Below are positions 52,117 through 60,323 of a stretch of DNA of 64,000 bases, piece by piece. Each line of letters begins with the position of its first letter. Position 1 is the first letter of the stretch. The notes beneath the pieces were generated by a model that made no database searches, was not told the origin of the DNA, and saw only the letters and a program-made list of their open reading frames with translations. The DNA is from Pseudomonas sp. UBA1879 (GTDB lineage Bacteria > Pseudomonadota > Gammaproteobacteria > Pseudomonadales > Pseudomonadaceae). Where the stretch lies: positions 146,374-210,373 of the forward strand of contig NZ_DDHJ01000013.1 of assembly GCF_002338065.1 (NCBI RefSeq), read 5' to 3'. The position numbers and the translations under genes are program-made.

Positions 52117-52755
52117 ATGTTCATCAATGCATCCGATGAAAACATCGCCGTGAGCGATAGCTGGGAGCGCGCGCCGCTCAATCTGATTGAAGACATTTCC
52201 CGCTACCCGGTCGCGTTGATCGGCGATGTTCTTCAACGTCTGGGTATGATGGCCTCCGCCATCCGCCACGTCGCCGGTAAGCCGTCTTTTTTTGGGACGG
52301 TTTTGCCGATCCTGACCTGGGAGGGAGACAACCTCGCGATCCACCGAGCCTTGGATGATGCTCAGCCAGGGGATGTTTTGGTCATCAATGGCAACGGCGA
52401 AACCAACCGCGCCGTTTTTGGCGACTTGCTCGGTGAAGTCTGCCTTGCACGCAAAGTGGCAGGCGTCGTCATCGACGGCGCAGTCCGTGACATTGAAGAA
52501 CTGGACATCATGGGGTTGCCTGTCTATGCACGAGCCGTCAACCCGGCCGGGCCCTCCAAGTACGGCCCCGGCCACGTTGGATCCCCGGTAGCGTGTGGCA
52601 ACGTGGTGTGCAATGCCGGCGACGCGATAGTGGGGGATCGCGACGGCATCATCGTCATCAGCCGACATATCCTGCCAACGCTGGCGGACAAGCTCAACGT
52701 TCAGGATGGCATCGAAAACGCCTTCCGCGAGCGAGTGAGGGCGACCATTCGTTAG
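52117..52755 (+). CDS. RraA-like aldolase / oxaloacetate decarboxylase family protein
   Basis: A 212-residue member of the RraA/HMG-aldolase family. The active-site pattern GDLLGEVCLARKVAGVVIDG followed by AVRD (Arg and Asp binding the substrate and Mg2+) is present, as is GDRDGIIVI near the C-terminus. Enzymatic members cleave 4-hydroxy-4-methyl-2-oxoglutarate or 4-carboxy-4-hydroxy-2-oxoadipate, or decarboxylate oxaloacetate. Its place behind an organic-acid carrier and a hydroxyacid dehydrogenase favours an enzyme role over RNase E inhibition (inference). Confidence 0.88.
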   Translation: MFINASDENIAVSDSWERAPLNLIEDISRYPVALIGDVLQRLGMMASAIRHVAGKPSFFGTVLPILTWEGDNLAIHRALDDAQPGDVLVINGNGETNRAVFGDLLGEVCLARKVAGVVIDGAVRDIEELDIMGLPVYARAVNPAGPSKYGPGHVGSPVACGNVVCNAGDAIVGDRDGIIVISRHILPTLADKLNVQDGIENAFRERVRATIR

Positions 52756-53062
52756 TTCCGGGATCGGATAACGCGAAGCCCATTACGGCTTCGCTCATAG
52801 CGTATGTGGATTGCTCATGTCGGTCTGAGGGCAATCCTGAGGGTTGACCCGATCGGTGAGCCACGCCTGCGGATCACTGCTCAGAAGGCAGTGCTGAACA
52901 CCCCTCTGACGTTCGCTGGCGACCCGGGCAATGACCCCTATCTCATTGAATCGTCCTCTGCGACCATACAGCCCGTGAACAGTGCTGCGGGAGTCAGACC
53001 ATGGCGTCCCCCATCGCATCCATTGTCCTGGCGAGATAAGCCCACAATCCGAGGAAACATTG

Positions 53063-54025
53063 ATGATGGGGCCGGTTTTCCAGGCACTGATTCCAGTGGT
53101 CACTCTGATCATCTTAGGGTTTCTGGTTGTCCGTGCCGGATGGCTGCAAGCCGAGGGAATGAGGGATATTTCCAATATTGCCTTTCTGGTGCTAGCCCCG
53201 GCCCTGCTCTTTCGCAGCATGGCGACCGTGCATCTTGCTGAAATCGACTTCACTCCCGTCGCTATCTACTTTTGCGCGATATGGGTGGTCTTCGCCATCG
53301 TCATGGCGAAGCATGGGTTCAACAAAAAGGCAGCCGTCCTCGCCCTGTCTACGACGTTTTCAAACACACTGATGATAGGTGTGCCACTGGTGAGCATGGC
53401 CTATGGTCAGGAAGGCCTCGTCACCCTGTTTGCACTGATGTCGGTGCACTCTCTCATCATGCTGACAATGGTGACCAGTATTGTGGAATTCGCGGACGCG
53501 CGTGAGGCCAATGCTCATGCCCGGTCGTCTGAAGGCGGTTCGCGATTGGCCAGATTCGCCGTAACGCTGGTGAAGGCAGCGCGGGCAACGGTACTGCATC
53601 CCGTTCCCTTACCTATCTTGATTGGGCTGGTCTACTCGACCACCGGACTTGCCCTTCCCTCTCTCCTCGATCAAACGCTGCAATTGATCGGCAGTGCGTT
53701 TTCGCCTATCGCTTTGATGCTCGTAGGCGCGACACTTGCGATCAACAGGGATCTGGCGCATATCAAAACAGGTCTGTTGCTGGCACTTATCAAGAACTGC
53801 ATTCACCCTCTAGTCATGTTCGCGCTCGGCATGCTGGTGGGTTTGAAAGGCGTTGGCTTCAAGGTCATGATTCTTTCCGCCGCGCTACCCATTGGCGCCA
53901 ATGTGTATCTCTACGCCGCTCGCTACAAAGTCGCGGAGCAAGAGGTGACTGCCAGTATTGCGGCGTCCACCGTGCTGGCATTGGTCACCCTGACAATTGC
54001 GATGGTAGCGACTGCGCATATGTGA
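53063..54025 (+). CDS. AEC-family (auxin efflux carrier-like) transporter
   Basis: A 320-residue membrane protein with about ten helices in two halves. It begins MMGPVFQALIPVVTLIILGF, and the N-terminal NIAFLVLAPALLFRSM and the later FSPIALMLVGATLAIN segments are typical of malonate/auxin efflux-type carriers. GAGGAAAC precedes the double ATG at 53063. It is in the same direction as the upstream operon but about 300 bases away. It may export or import the same class of organic acid. Confidence 0.9.
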   Translation: MMGPVFQALIPVVTLIILGFLVVRAGWLQAEGMRDISNIAFLVLAPALLFRSMATVHLAEIDFTPVAIYFCAIWVVFAIVMAKHGFNKKAAVLALSTTFSNTLMIGVPLVSMAYGQEGLVTLFALMSVHSLIMLTMVTSIVEFADAREANAHARSSEGGSRLARFAVTLVKAARATVLHPVPLPILIGLVYSTTGLALPSLLDQTLQLIGSAFSPIALMLVGATLAINRDLAHIKTGLLLALIKNCIHPLVMFALGMLVGLKGVGFKVMILSAALPIGANVYLYAARYKVAEQEVTASIAASTVLALVTLTIAMVATAHM

Positions 54026-54346
54026 TGAGGATTGAAGGACTTCATGCACACAATGCGCGCCCAGTCCGGGCCGACGTTTCTTCGCCCAACAGCGAGCGCA
54101 GATTTCGTTGGGTCAGCGTGCAGGAGCTCATCCCGTTTGCAGATTGCCATGTGGCGCTGCCCGGGAGCTTGAAGACTGATCGGGACAGCACGCTTCGTCC
54201 CAGGCTCATCTCCTGCATTCGCACCTGATTGGCTGCGGCTTGCGATTCTGGAGTTCGAGCGCGTGATCGCGCATACAGGGGATGACAACTTTTTAGACAT
54301 GAAAAAAAAGGGCTCGGATCGCTCCAAGCCCTTTTTTTGCCGAGTG
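54026..54346. other. intergenic, no gene seen apart from a terminator
   Basis: A 321-base gap between the AEC transporter and tRNA-Ser. Short open frames on both strands lack ribosome-binding sites and coding character. The last 45 bases hold the terminator at 54302-54338. Confidence 0.5.
54302..54338. terminator. strong bidirectional intrinsic terminator
   Basis: A-run, AGGGCT..GGA / TCC..AGCCCT, then T-run: a near-symmetrical hairpin with A and T tracts, 9 bases from the 3' end of tRNA-Ser. It can end the tRNA transcript (minus) and transcripts arriving from the AEC gene (plus). Confidence 0.9.
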
Positions 54347-54437
54347 TGGCGGGAAACCAGGGATTCGAACCCTGGGAACGCTATTAACGTTCGCCGGTTT
54401 TCAAGACCGGTGCATTCAACCACTCTGCCAATTTCCC
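54347..54437 (-). tRNA. tRNA-Ser (anticodon TGA)
   Basis: A 91-base gene including encoded CCA. The acceptor GGGAAAT pairs with GTTTCCC, the anticodon loop is CTTGAAA (anticodon TGA), there is a long variable arm typical of serine tRNAs (GAACGTTAATAGCGTTC), and the T-arm carries GGTTCGAATCC. A strong terminator follows. In P. aeruginosa a tRNA-Ser also precedes the yccA-tus region, as I recall. Confidence 0.96.
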
Positions 54438-54504
54438 GGAAACTTCTATATGAAGGATGTAGTGTGCCGTCAGGATGCACGCACAGTGAAAACTCGGGCA
54501 CCTT

Positions 54505-54557
54505 TTACGGCCGGCTGCTTTCAAGACGGCTGCCTTGAACCACTCGACCACACCTCC
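54505..54557 (-). pseudogene. 5' half of a tRNA-Ser (remnant)
   Basis: Reading leftwards from 54557, the sequence GGAGGTGTGGTCGAGTGGTT followed by CAAGGC gives an acceptor 5' strand and a D-arm, then an anticodon arm with loop CTTGAAA (TGA). The anticodon stem has a C-A mismatch, and no variable arm, T-arm or matching acceptor 3' strand follows. It therefore looks like a truncated serine tRNA 68 bases upstream of the intact one. Confidence 0.65.
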
Positions 54558-54692
54558 AATTGCGTAGCGGGCGCCATAATACCGTAATGAAACAAGCTGT
54601 CAAACTCTCTGGCTCGCGTACCCTCGCGGCTCTGTTATGATCTTTGCAACTTGAGATTTCAGATCACCCTTTCCACCATCAGGAGTAGCGCC

Positions 54693-55367
54693 ATGCGCGA
54701 ACAGGATTACGCAGTCAACAACCGCGTGCAGGTCGAGCAGCTAGAGGTTAGCCGCGTCCTGCGCAACACTTACGGCCTTCTCGCCCTTACCCTCGCATTC
54801 AGCGGGATCATGGCATTCGTCGCTCAACAGATGAACGTTCGCTATCCGAATGTCTTCGTCGTACTGATCGGCTTTTACGGGCTTTTCTTCCTCACCAACA
54901 AACTGCGCGATTCGGCGTGGGGTCTGGTGTCGGCGTTCGCGCTGACCGGCTTCATGGGGTTCATCCTCGGCCCGATCCTCAACCGTTACCTCGGCATGCA
55001 GGGCGGCGCTGAAGTCGTGTCGTCTGCTTTCGCGATGACGGCGCTGGTGTTCGGCGGATTGTCGGCCTACGTGCTGATCACCCGTAAGGACATGAGCTTC
55101 CTGGGCGGCTTTATCACCGCGGGCTTCTTCGTCCTGCTGGCCGCCGTGCTGGCGAGCATGTTCTTCCAGATCAGCGGGCTGCAACTGGCAATCAGCGCAG
55201 GCTTCGTGCTGTTCTCGTCGGTATGCATCCTGTTCCAGACCAGCGCAATCATCCACGGCGGTGAACGCAACTACATCATGGCGACCATCAGCCTGTATGT
55301 ATCGATCTACAACCTGTTCATCAGCCTGTTGCAGATCTTCGGCATCATGGGCAGCAGCCGCGACTGA
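54693..55367 (+). CDS. yccA: Bax inhibitor-1/YccA-family membrane protein
   Basis: A 224-residue protein with seven membrane helices. After a charged N-terminus (MREQDYAVNNRVQVEQLEVS) come the BI1 core segments, including FALTGFMGFILGPILNRYLG and the C-terminal SLYVSIYNLFISLLQIFGI. E. coli YccA modulates the FtsH protease; by homology a role in membrane protein quality control is likely. The ATG at 54693 follows AGGAG. A strong terminator follows the gene. Confidence 0.93.
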   Translation: MREQDYAVNNRVQVEQLEVSRVLRNTYGLLALTLAFSGIMAFVAQQMNVRYPNVFVVLIGFYGLFFLTNKLRDSAWGLVSAFALTGFMGFILGPILNRYLGMQGGAEVVSSAFAMTALVFGGLSAYVLITRKDMSFLGGFITAGFFVLLAAVLASMFFQISGLQLAISAGFVLFSSVCILFQTSAIIHGGERNYIMATISLYVSIYNLFISLLQIFGIMGSSRD

Positions 55368-55381
55368 TCCATAGCCTCAAC

Positions 55382-55409
55382 AAAAAGCCCGCTTCGGCGG
55401 GCTTTTTGC
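55382..55409 (+). terminator. intrinsic terminator after yccA
   Basis: The stem AAAAAGCCCGC / GCGGGCTTTTT with a TTCG loop and a T-run, 14 bases past the yccA stop. Confidence 0.92.
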
Positions 55410-55476
55410 TGTCTCCTTCCTTTGAATTCTTTATCATTGGCCTCATTCACCGTGTCACTTCCCTAACGAGCCGCCC

Positions 55477-55869
55477 ATGAAGTTCGTCATCGCTCTCTAT
55501 TCACCCGCTCACGCGCCCTCCTCGCGTCGGGCCCTGAGGTTCGCGCAGGCCGTGCTGGCCGGGGGGCATGAGATCGTGCGGCTGTTTTTCTATCAGGACG
55601 GGGTACACAGCGCGTCGGCGAATGGGGTCACGCCTCAGGACGAGCAGGACATTGCCGCCCAATGGCGTGAGTTCGTGACCCATCATGGGTTGGATGGCGT
55701 GGTGTGCATCGCCGCGGCTTTGCGCCGTGGCGTCTTGAATGAAGAAGAAGCCGAGCGTTATTCACGTCCCGGCGCCAACCTCTCGGCGCCCTGGACGCTG
55801 TCCGGTCTCGGGCAACTGCACGATGCCGTGCAGGCCGCCGACCGTTTGATCTGCTTCGGAGGGCGTTGA
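55477..55869 (+). CDS. tusD: sulfurtransferase TusD
   Basis: A 130-residue DsrE-fold protein. Cys77 in DGVVCIAAALRRG matches the sulfur-carrying Cys78 of E. coli TusD. It receives persulfide sulfur from TusA and passes it to TusE in tRNA 2-thiouridine synthesis. It is the first gene of tusDCBE, with tusC starting one base after its stop. Confidence 0.95.
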   Translation: MKFVIALYSPAHAPSSRRALRFAQAVLAGGHEIVRLFFYQDGVHSASANGVTPQDEQDIAAQWREFVTHHGLDGVVCIAAALRRGVLNEEEAERYSRPGANLSAPWTLSGLGQLHDAVQAADRLICFGGR

Positions 55870-55870
55870 G

Positions 55871-56233
55871 ATGCCGAAGTCGTTGCTGATCATCAGTCGC
55901 CAATCGCCATGGTCCGGCCCCAACGCCCGAGAAGCGTTGGACATCGCGCTTGCCGGTGGGGCGTTCGATCTGCCCTTGGGCATGCTGTTTCTGGACGACG
56001 GCGTGCTGCAACTGCGCCCTGCCCAGAGCCCCGATCAGCTGCAACAGAAAGACCTGACAGCCAACCTTCAGGCCCTGGAAATGTTCGGCGTGGAAGACCT
56101 GTACGCCTGCGCCACCAGTCTGGCAGAACGTGGCATGTCGCCGAGCGAGCTGGGTATCGAGGCGTTGCAGGTGTTGCGCGACCACGAACTGGCTGCGCTC
56201 ATTGACCGTTACGACCAAGTGATCACGATCTGA
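55871..56233 (+). CDS. tusC: sulfur relay protein TusC
   Basis: A 120-residue DsrE/F-like subunit (MPKSLLIISRQSPWSGPNAR at the start, GAFDLPLGMLFLDDGVLQL in the middle). It forms the TusBCD hexamer. The stop shares one base with the tusB start, indicating tight coupling. Confidence 0.94.
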   Translation: MPKSLLIISRQSPWSGPNAREALDIALAGGAFDLPLGMLFLDDGVLQLRPAQSPDQLQQKDLTANLQALEMFGVEDLYACATSLAERGMSPSELGIEALQVLRDHELAALIDRYDQVITI

Positions 56234-56532
56234 TGTCAACTTTGCACGTGTTATCTCATTCGCCGTTCACCGACTCACGCCTGAGCAGTTGCCTGCGCCT
56301 GCTCGGTCACGAAGACGCCCTCCTGCTGTGCGGCGACGCCACCTATGCGCTGATGGCCTCTACTGCACCGCGTCAGTTGTTGGACGACAAAGCGGACAGC
56401 CTGCGCGTGTTTGTCCTCGACGAAGACGCCCGGGCGCGAAACCTGGCGCCGCCCGACTGGATCACGCCCGTTGACTACCCTGGTTTCGTCGAGCTGTCGC
56501 TGCAGTACGACAAGGTCAACACGTGGCTATGA
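56233..56532 (+). CDS. tusB: sulfur relay protein TusB
   Basis: A 99-residue DsrH-like protein beginning MSTLHVLSHSPFTDSRLSSC, with the typical GHEDALLLCGDATYAL segment. It is the third subunit of TusBCD. It overlaps tusE by four bases (ATGA). Confidence 0.94.
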   Translation: MSTLHVLSHSPFTDSRLSSCLRLLGHEDALLLCGDATYALMASTAPRQLLDDKADSLRVFVLDEDARARNLAPPDWITPVDYPGFVELSLQYDKVNTWL

Positions 56533-56864
56533 AACAGCTCATCGTCGATGGACGCACCCTTGCGTTGGACAAGGACGGCTACCTCGCCAACTTGCACGAC
56601 TGGTCTCGCAATGTGGCAGAAGCGCTGGCGCTGGAAGAAGACATCGCCCTGACGCCCGACCACTGGAAAATCCTCGAATTGCTGCGCGCGTTCTATGCCG
56701 AATACCAGCTGTCGCCCGCCACTCGCCCGCTGGTGAAATACACTGCCCAAAAGCTTGGGGCGGAAAAGGGCAACAGCTTGCACCTGAATCGCCTGTTCAA
56801 CGGCACTCCCGCCAAACTTGCCGCCAAGCTGGCGGGCCTGCCCAAGCCGACCAATTGTCTATGA
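56529..56864 (+). CDS. tusE: sulfur carrier TusE (DsrC family)
   Basis: A 111-residue DsrC-like protein ending in NCL, with the conserved penultimate Cys110 that accepts sulfur from TusD and hands it to MnmA. HDWSRNVAEALALEEDIALT and the C-terminal arm are family-typical. The ATG at 56529 overlaps the tusB stop. It also overlaps the next gene by four bases. Confidence 0.95.
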   Translation: MKQLIVDGRTLALDKDGYLANLHDWSRNVAEALALEEDIALTPDHWKILELLRAFYAEYQLSPATRPLVKYTAQKLGAEKGNSLHLNRLFNGTPAKLAAKLAGLPKPTNCL

Positions 56865-57862
56865 ACGATTTCGCTCCACTCGCGACTCAAACACCTGCCG
56901 AGCACCCGTTTGCGCCGTTCGTGCGCATCCTCGGAAAAGGCAAACGCGGCGCGCGCAACATGACTCGCGAAGAGGCTCGCGAGGCCATGGGCATGATCCT
57001 CGACGAACAGGTCGAGGATACCCAGTTGGGCGCTTTCCTGATGCTGCTGCGTCACAAGGAAGAAAGTCCCGAGGAGCTGGCGGGCTTCACCGAAGCCGTG
57101 CGGGAACGTCTGACCGCCCCGCCCATTGCCGTCGATATCGACTGGCCCACTTACGCAGGCAAGAAACGGCATCTGCCCTGGTACTTGCTGGCGGCCAAAT
57201 GCCTCGCCCAGAACGGCGTGCGTGTGTTGATGCACGGCGGCGGCGCGCACACAGCCGGGCGCCTATATAGCGAGCAATTGTTGGATGTGTTGGGGATTGC
57301 GCAGTGCCGCGACTGGCCGTCCGTGGAGCAGGCAATGGAACGGCACAACATTGCGTTCATCCCCTTGGGCAACTGGGCGCCTCAGCTGCAACGCATGATC
57401 GACCTGCGCAATACGCTAGGCCTGCGCTCGCCGATCCATTCGCTGGCTCGCATACTCAATCCGTTGGGCGCGCGCTGCGGCCTTCAGAGCATTTTCCATC
57501 CCGGTTATCAGTCGGTGCACCGTGACGCCAGCAGCTTGCTGGGCGATCACGCCATCGTCATCAAGGGCGATGGTGGCGAGGTAGAAATCAACCCGGACAC
57601 GATCAGCCACTTGTATGGCACAACCGACGGGCAGCCTTGGGATGAAGAATGGCCTGCATTGTCGGAGCGTCGTCATGTCAAACCGGCCACGCTGAACCCG
57701 CAGCAATTGATCGACATCTGGAAAGGCGATCTTCACGACAGCTACCCGCAACTGGCGCTGATCTCAACCATCGCCCTTGCCCTGCGCGGGCTCGGCGTAC
57801 CTCGTCTAGAGGCCTTCAGCCAAGCCGAGCAGTATTGGGAACAGCGCGACAAATCGATTTAA
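56861..57862 (+). CDS. YbiB/TrpD2-like glycosyltransferase-family protein
   Basis: A 333-residue protein related to anthranilate phosphoribosyltransferase: an N-terminal helical domain (about 20-95, GKRGARNMTREEAREAMGMI) and a nucleoside-phosphorylase-like alpha/beta domain with HGGGAHTAGR and DRHGDAGE-like segments (VIKGDGGEVEIN). YbiB proteins of this type bind nucleic acid and do not replace TrpD. Its start overlaps the tusE stop, so it belongs to the tus operon. Confidence 0.88.
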   Translation: MNDFAPLATQTPAEHPFAPFVRILGKGKRGARNMTREEAREAMGMILDEQVEDTQLGAFLMLLRHKEESPEELAGFTEAVRERLTAPPIAVDIDWPTYAGKKRHLPWYLLAAKCLAQNGVRVLMHGGGAHTAGRLYSEQLLDVLGIAQCRDWPSVEQAMERHNIAFIPLGNWAPQLQRMIDLRNTLGLRSPIHSLARILNPLGARCGLQSIFHPGYQSVHRDASSLLGDHAIVIKGDGGEVEINPDTISHLYGTTDGQPWDEEWPALSERRHVKPATLNPQQLIDIWKGDLHDSYPQLALISTIALALRGLGVPRLEAFSQAEQYWEQRDKSI

Positions 57863-57958
57863 CCGATCATTACTCCCGATTCTTTGCGCTATTCGTTCGA
57901 ACGATTGTCTTTAGACTCGTCTCCAACGTACCTACGTACATACAGATGGGAGTCAGAC

Positions 57959-58960
57959 ATGGGCCTGCTCGTTGAAGGACGCTGGCAAGACCAGTGGTAT
58001 GAAAGCAAGGATGGCGCTTTTCAGCGCGAACAGGCACAGCGTCGCAACTGGGTCACCACTGATGGCAGCCCGGGGCCATCCGGCGAAGGGGGGTTCAAAG
58101 CGGAGCCAGGTCGTTATCATCTTTACGTGTCGCTGGCTTGCCCCTGGGCCCATCGAACGCTGATCGTGCGCAAGCTCAAAGGCCTCGAGAGTCTCATCGA
58201 CGTCTCCGTGGTCAGCTGGCTAATGCGCGAAAACGGCTGGACATTCGACCAAGAAAAAGGCTCCACCGGCGATCCCCTCGACGATCACACGTTCTTCTAT
58301 CAACGCTACCTGACCGACGATCCGACCTACACCGGGCGCGTCACCGTGCCGGTGCTGTGGGATAAGCAGCAACAGCGCATCGTCAGCAATGAATCATCGG
58401 AAATCATCCGTATGTTCAACTCGGCGTTCGATGACCTGACCGGTAATCGTCTGAGCTTGTACCCCGAGTCGCTGCGCGCCGAGATCGATCGGCTGAACGA
58501 TGCCATTTATCCCGCCATTAACAATGGTGTGTATCGCGCTGGCTTCGCGACCACTCAGCACGCCTACGAGCAAGCCTTCGACGACGTATTCGCTGAACTG
58601 GACGCGCTGGAAAAGCTGCTGAACCAGAAACGTTACCTGGCAGGAGAGTACCTGACGGAAGCCGACGTTCGACTGTTCACGACCCTGATACGGTTCGACG
58701 CGGTCTACCATGGGCATTTCAAATGCAACCTGCGTCGCATCGCTGATTACCCCAACTTGAGCCACTGGCTGCGCGAGCTGTACCAATGGCCTGGCGTTGC
58801 GGACACTGTCAACTTCACGCACATCAAGCATCACTACTACGCCAGCCACGCCACCATCAATCCGACCGGCATCGTGCCGAAAGGCCCAGCACAGGATTTC
58901 ACAGGCGCCCATGATCGCGAGCGATTGGTAGGAAAAGGCATCGCTGTAAGAGCCTCCTGA
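57959..58960 (+). CDS. glutathionyl-hydroquinone reductase (YqjG/Xi-class GST)
   Basis: A 333-residue Xi-class GST. The catalytic Cys61 lies in SLACPWAHRTL, and the VPVLWDKQQQRIVSNESSEI and IYPAINNGVYRAGFA segments are diagnostic. It reduces glutathionyl-hydroquinones with glutathione. The ATG at 57959 begins MGLLVEGRWQDQWYES, the conserved N-terminus. It is separate from the tus operon, with its own upstream gap of about 96 bases. Confidence 0.93.
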   Translation: MGLLVEGRWQDQWYESKDGAFQREQAQRRNWVTTDGSPGPSGEGGFKAEPGRYHLYVSLACPWAHRTLIVRKLKGLESLIDVSVVSWLMRENGWTFDQEKGSTGDPLDDHTFFYQRYLTDDPTYTGRVTVPVLWDKQQQRIVSNESSEIIRMFNSAFDDLTGNRLSLYPESLRAEIDRLNDAIYPAINNGVYRAGFATTQHAYEQAFDDVFAELDALEKLLNQKRYLAGEYLTEADVRLFTTLIRFDAVYHGHFKCNLRRIADYPNLSHWLRELYQWPGVADTVNFTHIKHHYYASHATINPTGIVPKGPAQDFTGAHDRERLVGKGIAVRAS

Positions 58961-59275
58961 AGCTGATTTATTATTTCGTTTTCGCATAAGCATGGGAAAA
59001 CTTAGTATTTTTAGGAATCAGGCAGCGTGATAATTTGGGCTCATTCCAAACTGCCGCGCCGCCTGAAACTTCTGACAACGCTGCGAAACGTTAGGTATCG
59101 GTTATCCGCTCCAGCCGTGTCCGAACAGCCTCATCACTTCTCGGGACTGCATGGATAAAACAGCCCGCGAGTGATGCGTCCATCGGGGCTCATGAACGGT
59201 CGATTGCCCTTCCCGCTCTCCGTATCGCAACGCTCGGTCCTCGTTGAATCAGGCGCGCTCTATCAAGGGCCCAGA
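58961..59275. other. intergenic, nothing recognised
   Basis: A 315-base gap before the desaturase gene. No REP pair, RNA gene or convincing small gene is seen. In-frame codons upstream of the desaturase start (from 59171) do not look like part of the protein. Confidence 0.5.
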
Positions 59276-60286
59276 ATGTCGAACTATCTGGATGATCAAC
59301 ATCGCGCTGAAATTTCCAACGCTCTGGACACCTTTACAAGCCGGACCGAATGGCCCACTTGGCTGCTGATTATCGGCTTTTACAGCACCTGGAGCTGGTT
59401 GATCTTTTTTGCTCAAGGTTGGGGAAAACTCGCCTCGATAGGGCTGTTGTTGCCGTTGGTCATCTTATGGATGTCCCTGCAGCACGAGTGTATTCACGGC
59501 CATCCAACCCGCTGGCCTGCGCTCAATAAAGCGCTGGTGTATCTACCGTTTGCCATCTGGTATCCGTATGACCTGTACCGGGAAAGTCATCTCGCCCACC
59601 ATGTCGATGAAACGCTCACACTGCCGGGCATAGACCCTGAAAGCCGGTACGTTTCGGCGGTCGAATGGGCACAGTCCTCAGGCTTCAAACGACGCGTGCT
59701 GTGGTTGAACAAAACCTTCGTCGGGCGGGTGATCATTGGCGTGCCACTCGCCTTGAGTGCGTTAATTTTTTCAGAGGTGCCGAAAGCCTTCGTCTCTGGA
59801 AGTGGCAGACGGATGTGGATGGCGCATGTCGTCGGGGTGTCATTCATTCTCTGGACCGTCCAGCACTACAGCGCACTGACGGCTTGGGAATATGTCGCCT
59901 ACGTCTCGATCCCGGCGCTGGCGATCGGCATGATTCGTTCGTTTTACGAACATCGCCCTGCCGACCGGCCGGAACATCGGTCCGCGATCAATGAATCCAG
60001 AGGCATTCTGAGCTGGCTCTTTCTGAACCTGAATTTTCATCTGGTTCATCATGATCTGCCGAAACTGCCTTGGTATTACTTGCCGGCGGTGTACCAGGCC
60101 CGGCGCCAAGCCTGGGTTGATCGCAGCAATGGCTTTGTCATCAGCGACTACGGTCAGTTGGTCGTCAGCCACATCGCTGTGCCTGTCGACCATCCCGCAC
60201 ACCCATTCTCTTCCATCGCGGCACGCCAACATCCTGAAGCTGAATCAGGTTTAGCGGCCATGGGCGACTTGACCCGAAGCGCGTGA
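59276..60286 (+). CDS. membrane fatty acid desaturase
   Basis: A 336-residue membrane-bound di-iron desaturase or hydroxylase. The three histidine boxes are HECIHGH (residues 70-76), HLAHH (about 107-111) and HLVHH (about 252-256). There are at least four hydrophobic spans. Family members desaturate or hydroxylate lipids or carotenoids; the substrate is unknown. The ATG at 59276 lacks a strong ribosome-binding site but matches the expected N-terminus. It stands alone and is convergent with cysG. Confidence 0.88.
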   Translation: MSNYLDDQHRAEISNALDTFTSRTEWPTWLLIIGFYSTWSWLIFFAQGWGKLASIGLLLPLVILWMSLQHECIHGHPTRWPALNKALVYLPFAIWYPYDLYRESHLAHHVDETLTLPGIDPESRYVSAVEWAQSSGFKRRVLWLNKTFVGRVIIGVPLALSALIFSEVPKAFVSGSGRRMWMAHVVGVSFILWTVQHYSALTAWEYVAYVSIPALAIGMIRSFYEHRPADRPEHRSAINESRGILSWLFLNLNFHLVHHDLPKLPWYYLPAVYQARRQAWVDRSNGFVISDYGQLVVSHIAVPVDHPAHPFSSIAARQHPEAESGLAAMGDLTRSA

Positions 60287-60323
60287 GGACAAAAGCAGCC
60301 CGATAGGCGCTCAGGCCCTGCGC

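Noticed and set aside
54042..54224. Minus-strand 60-codon frame near tRNA-Ser
   Set aside because: No ribosome-binding site and no homology I can recognise; considered briefly as an integrase scrap but without supporting motifs.
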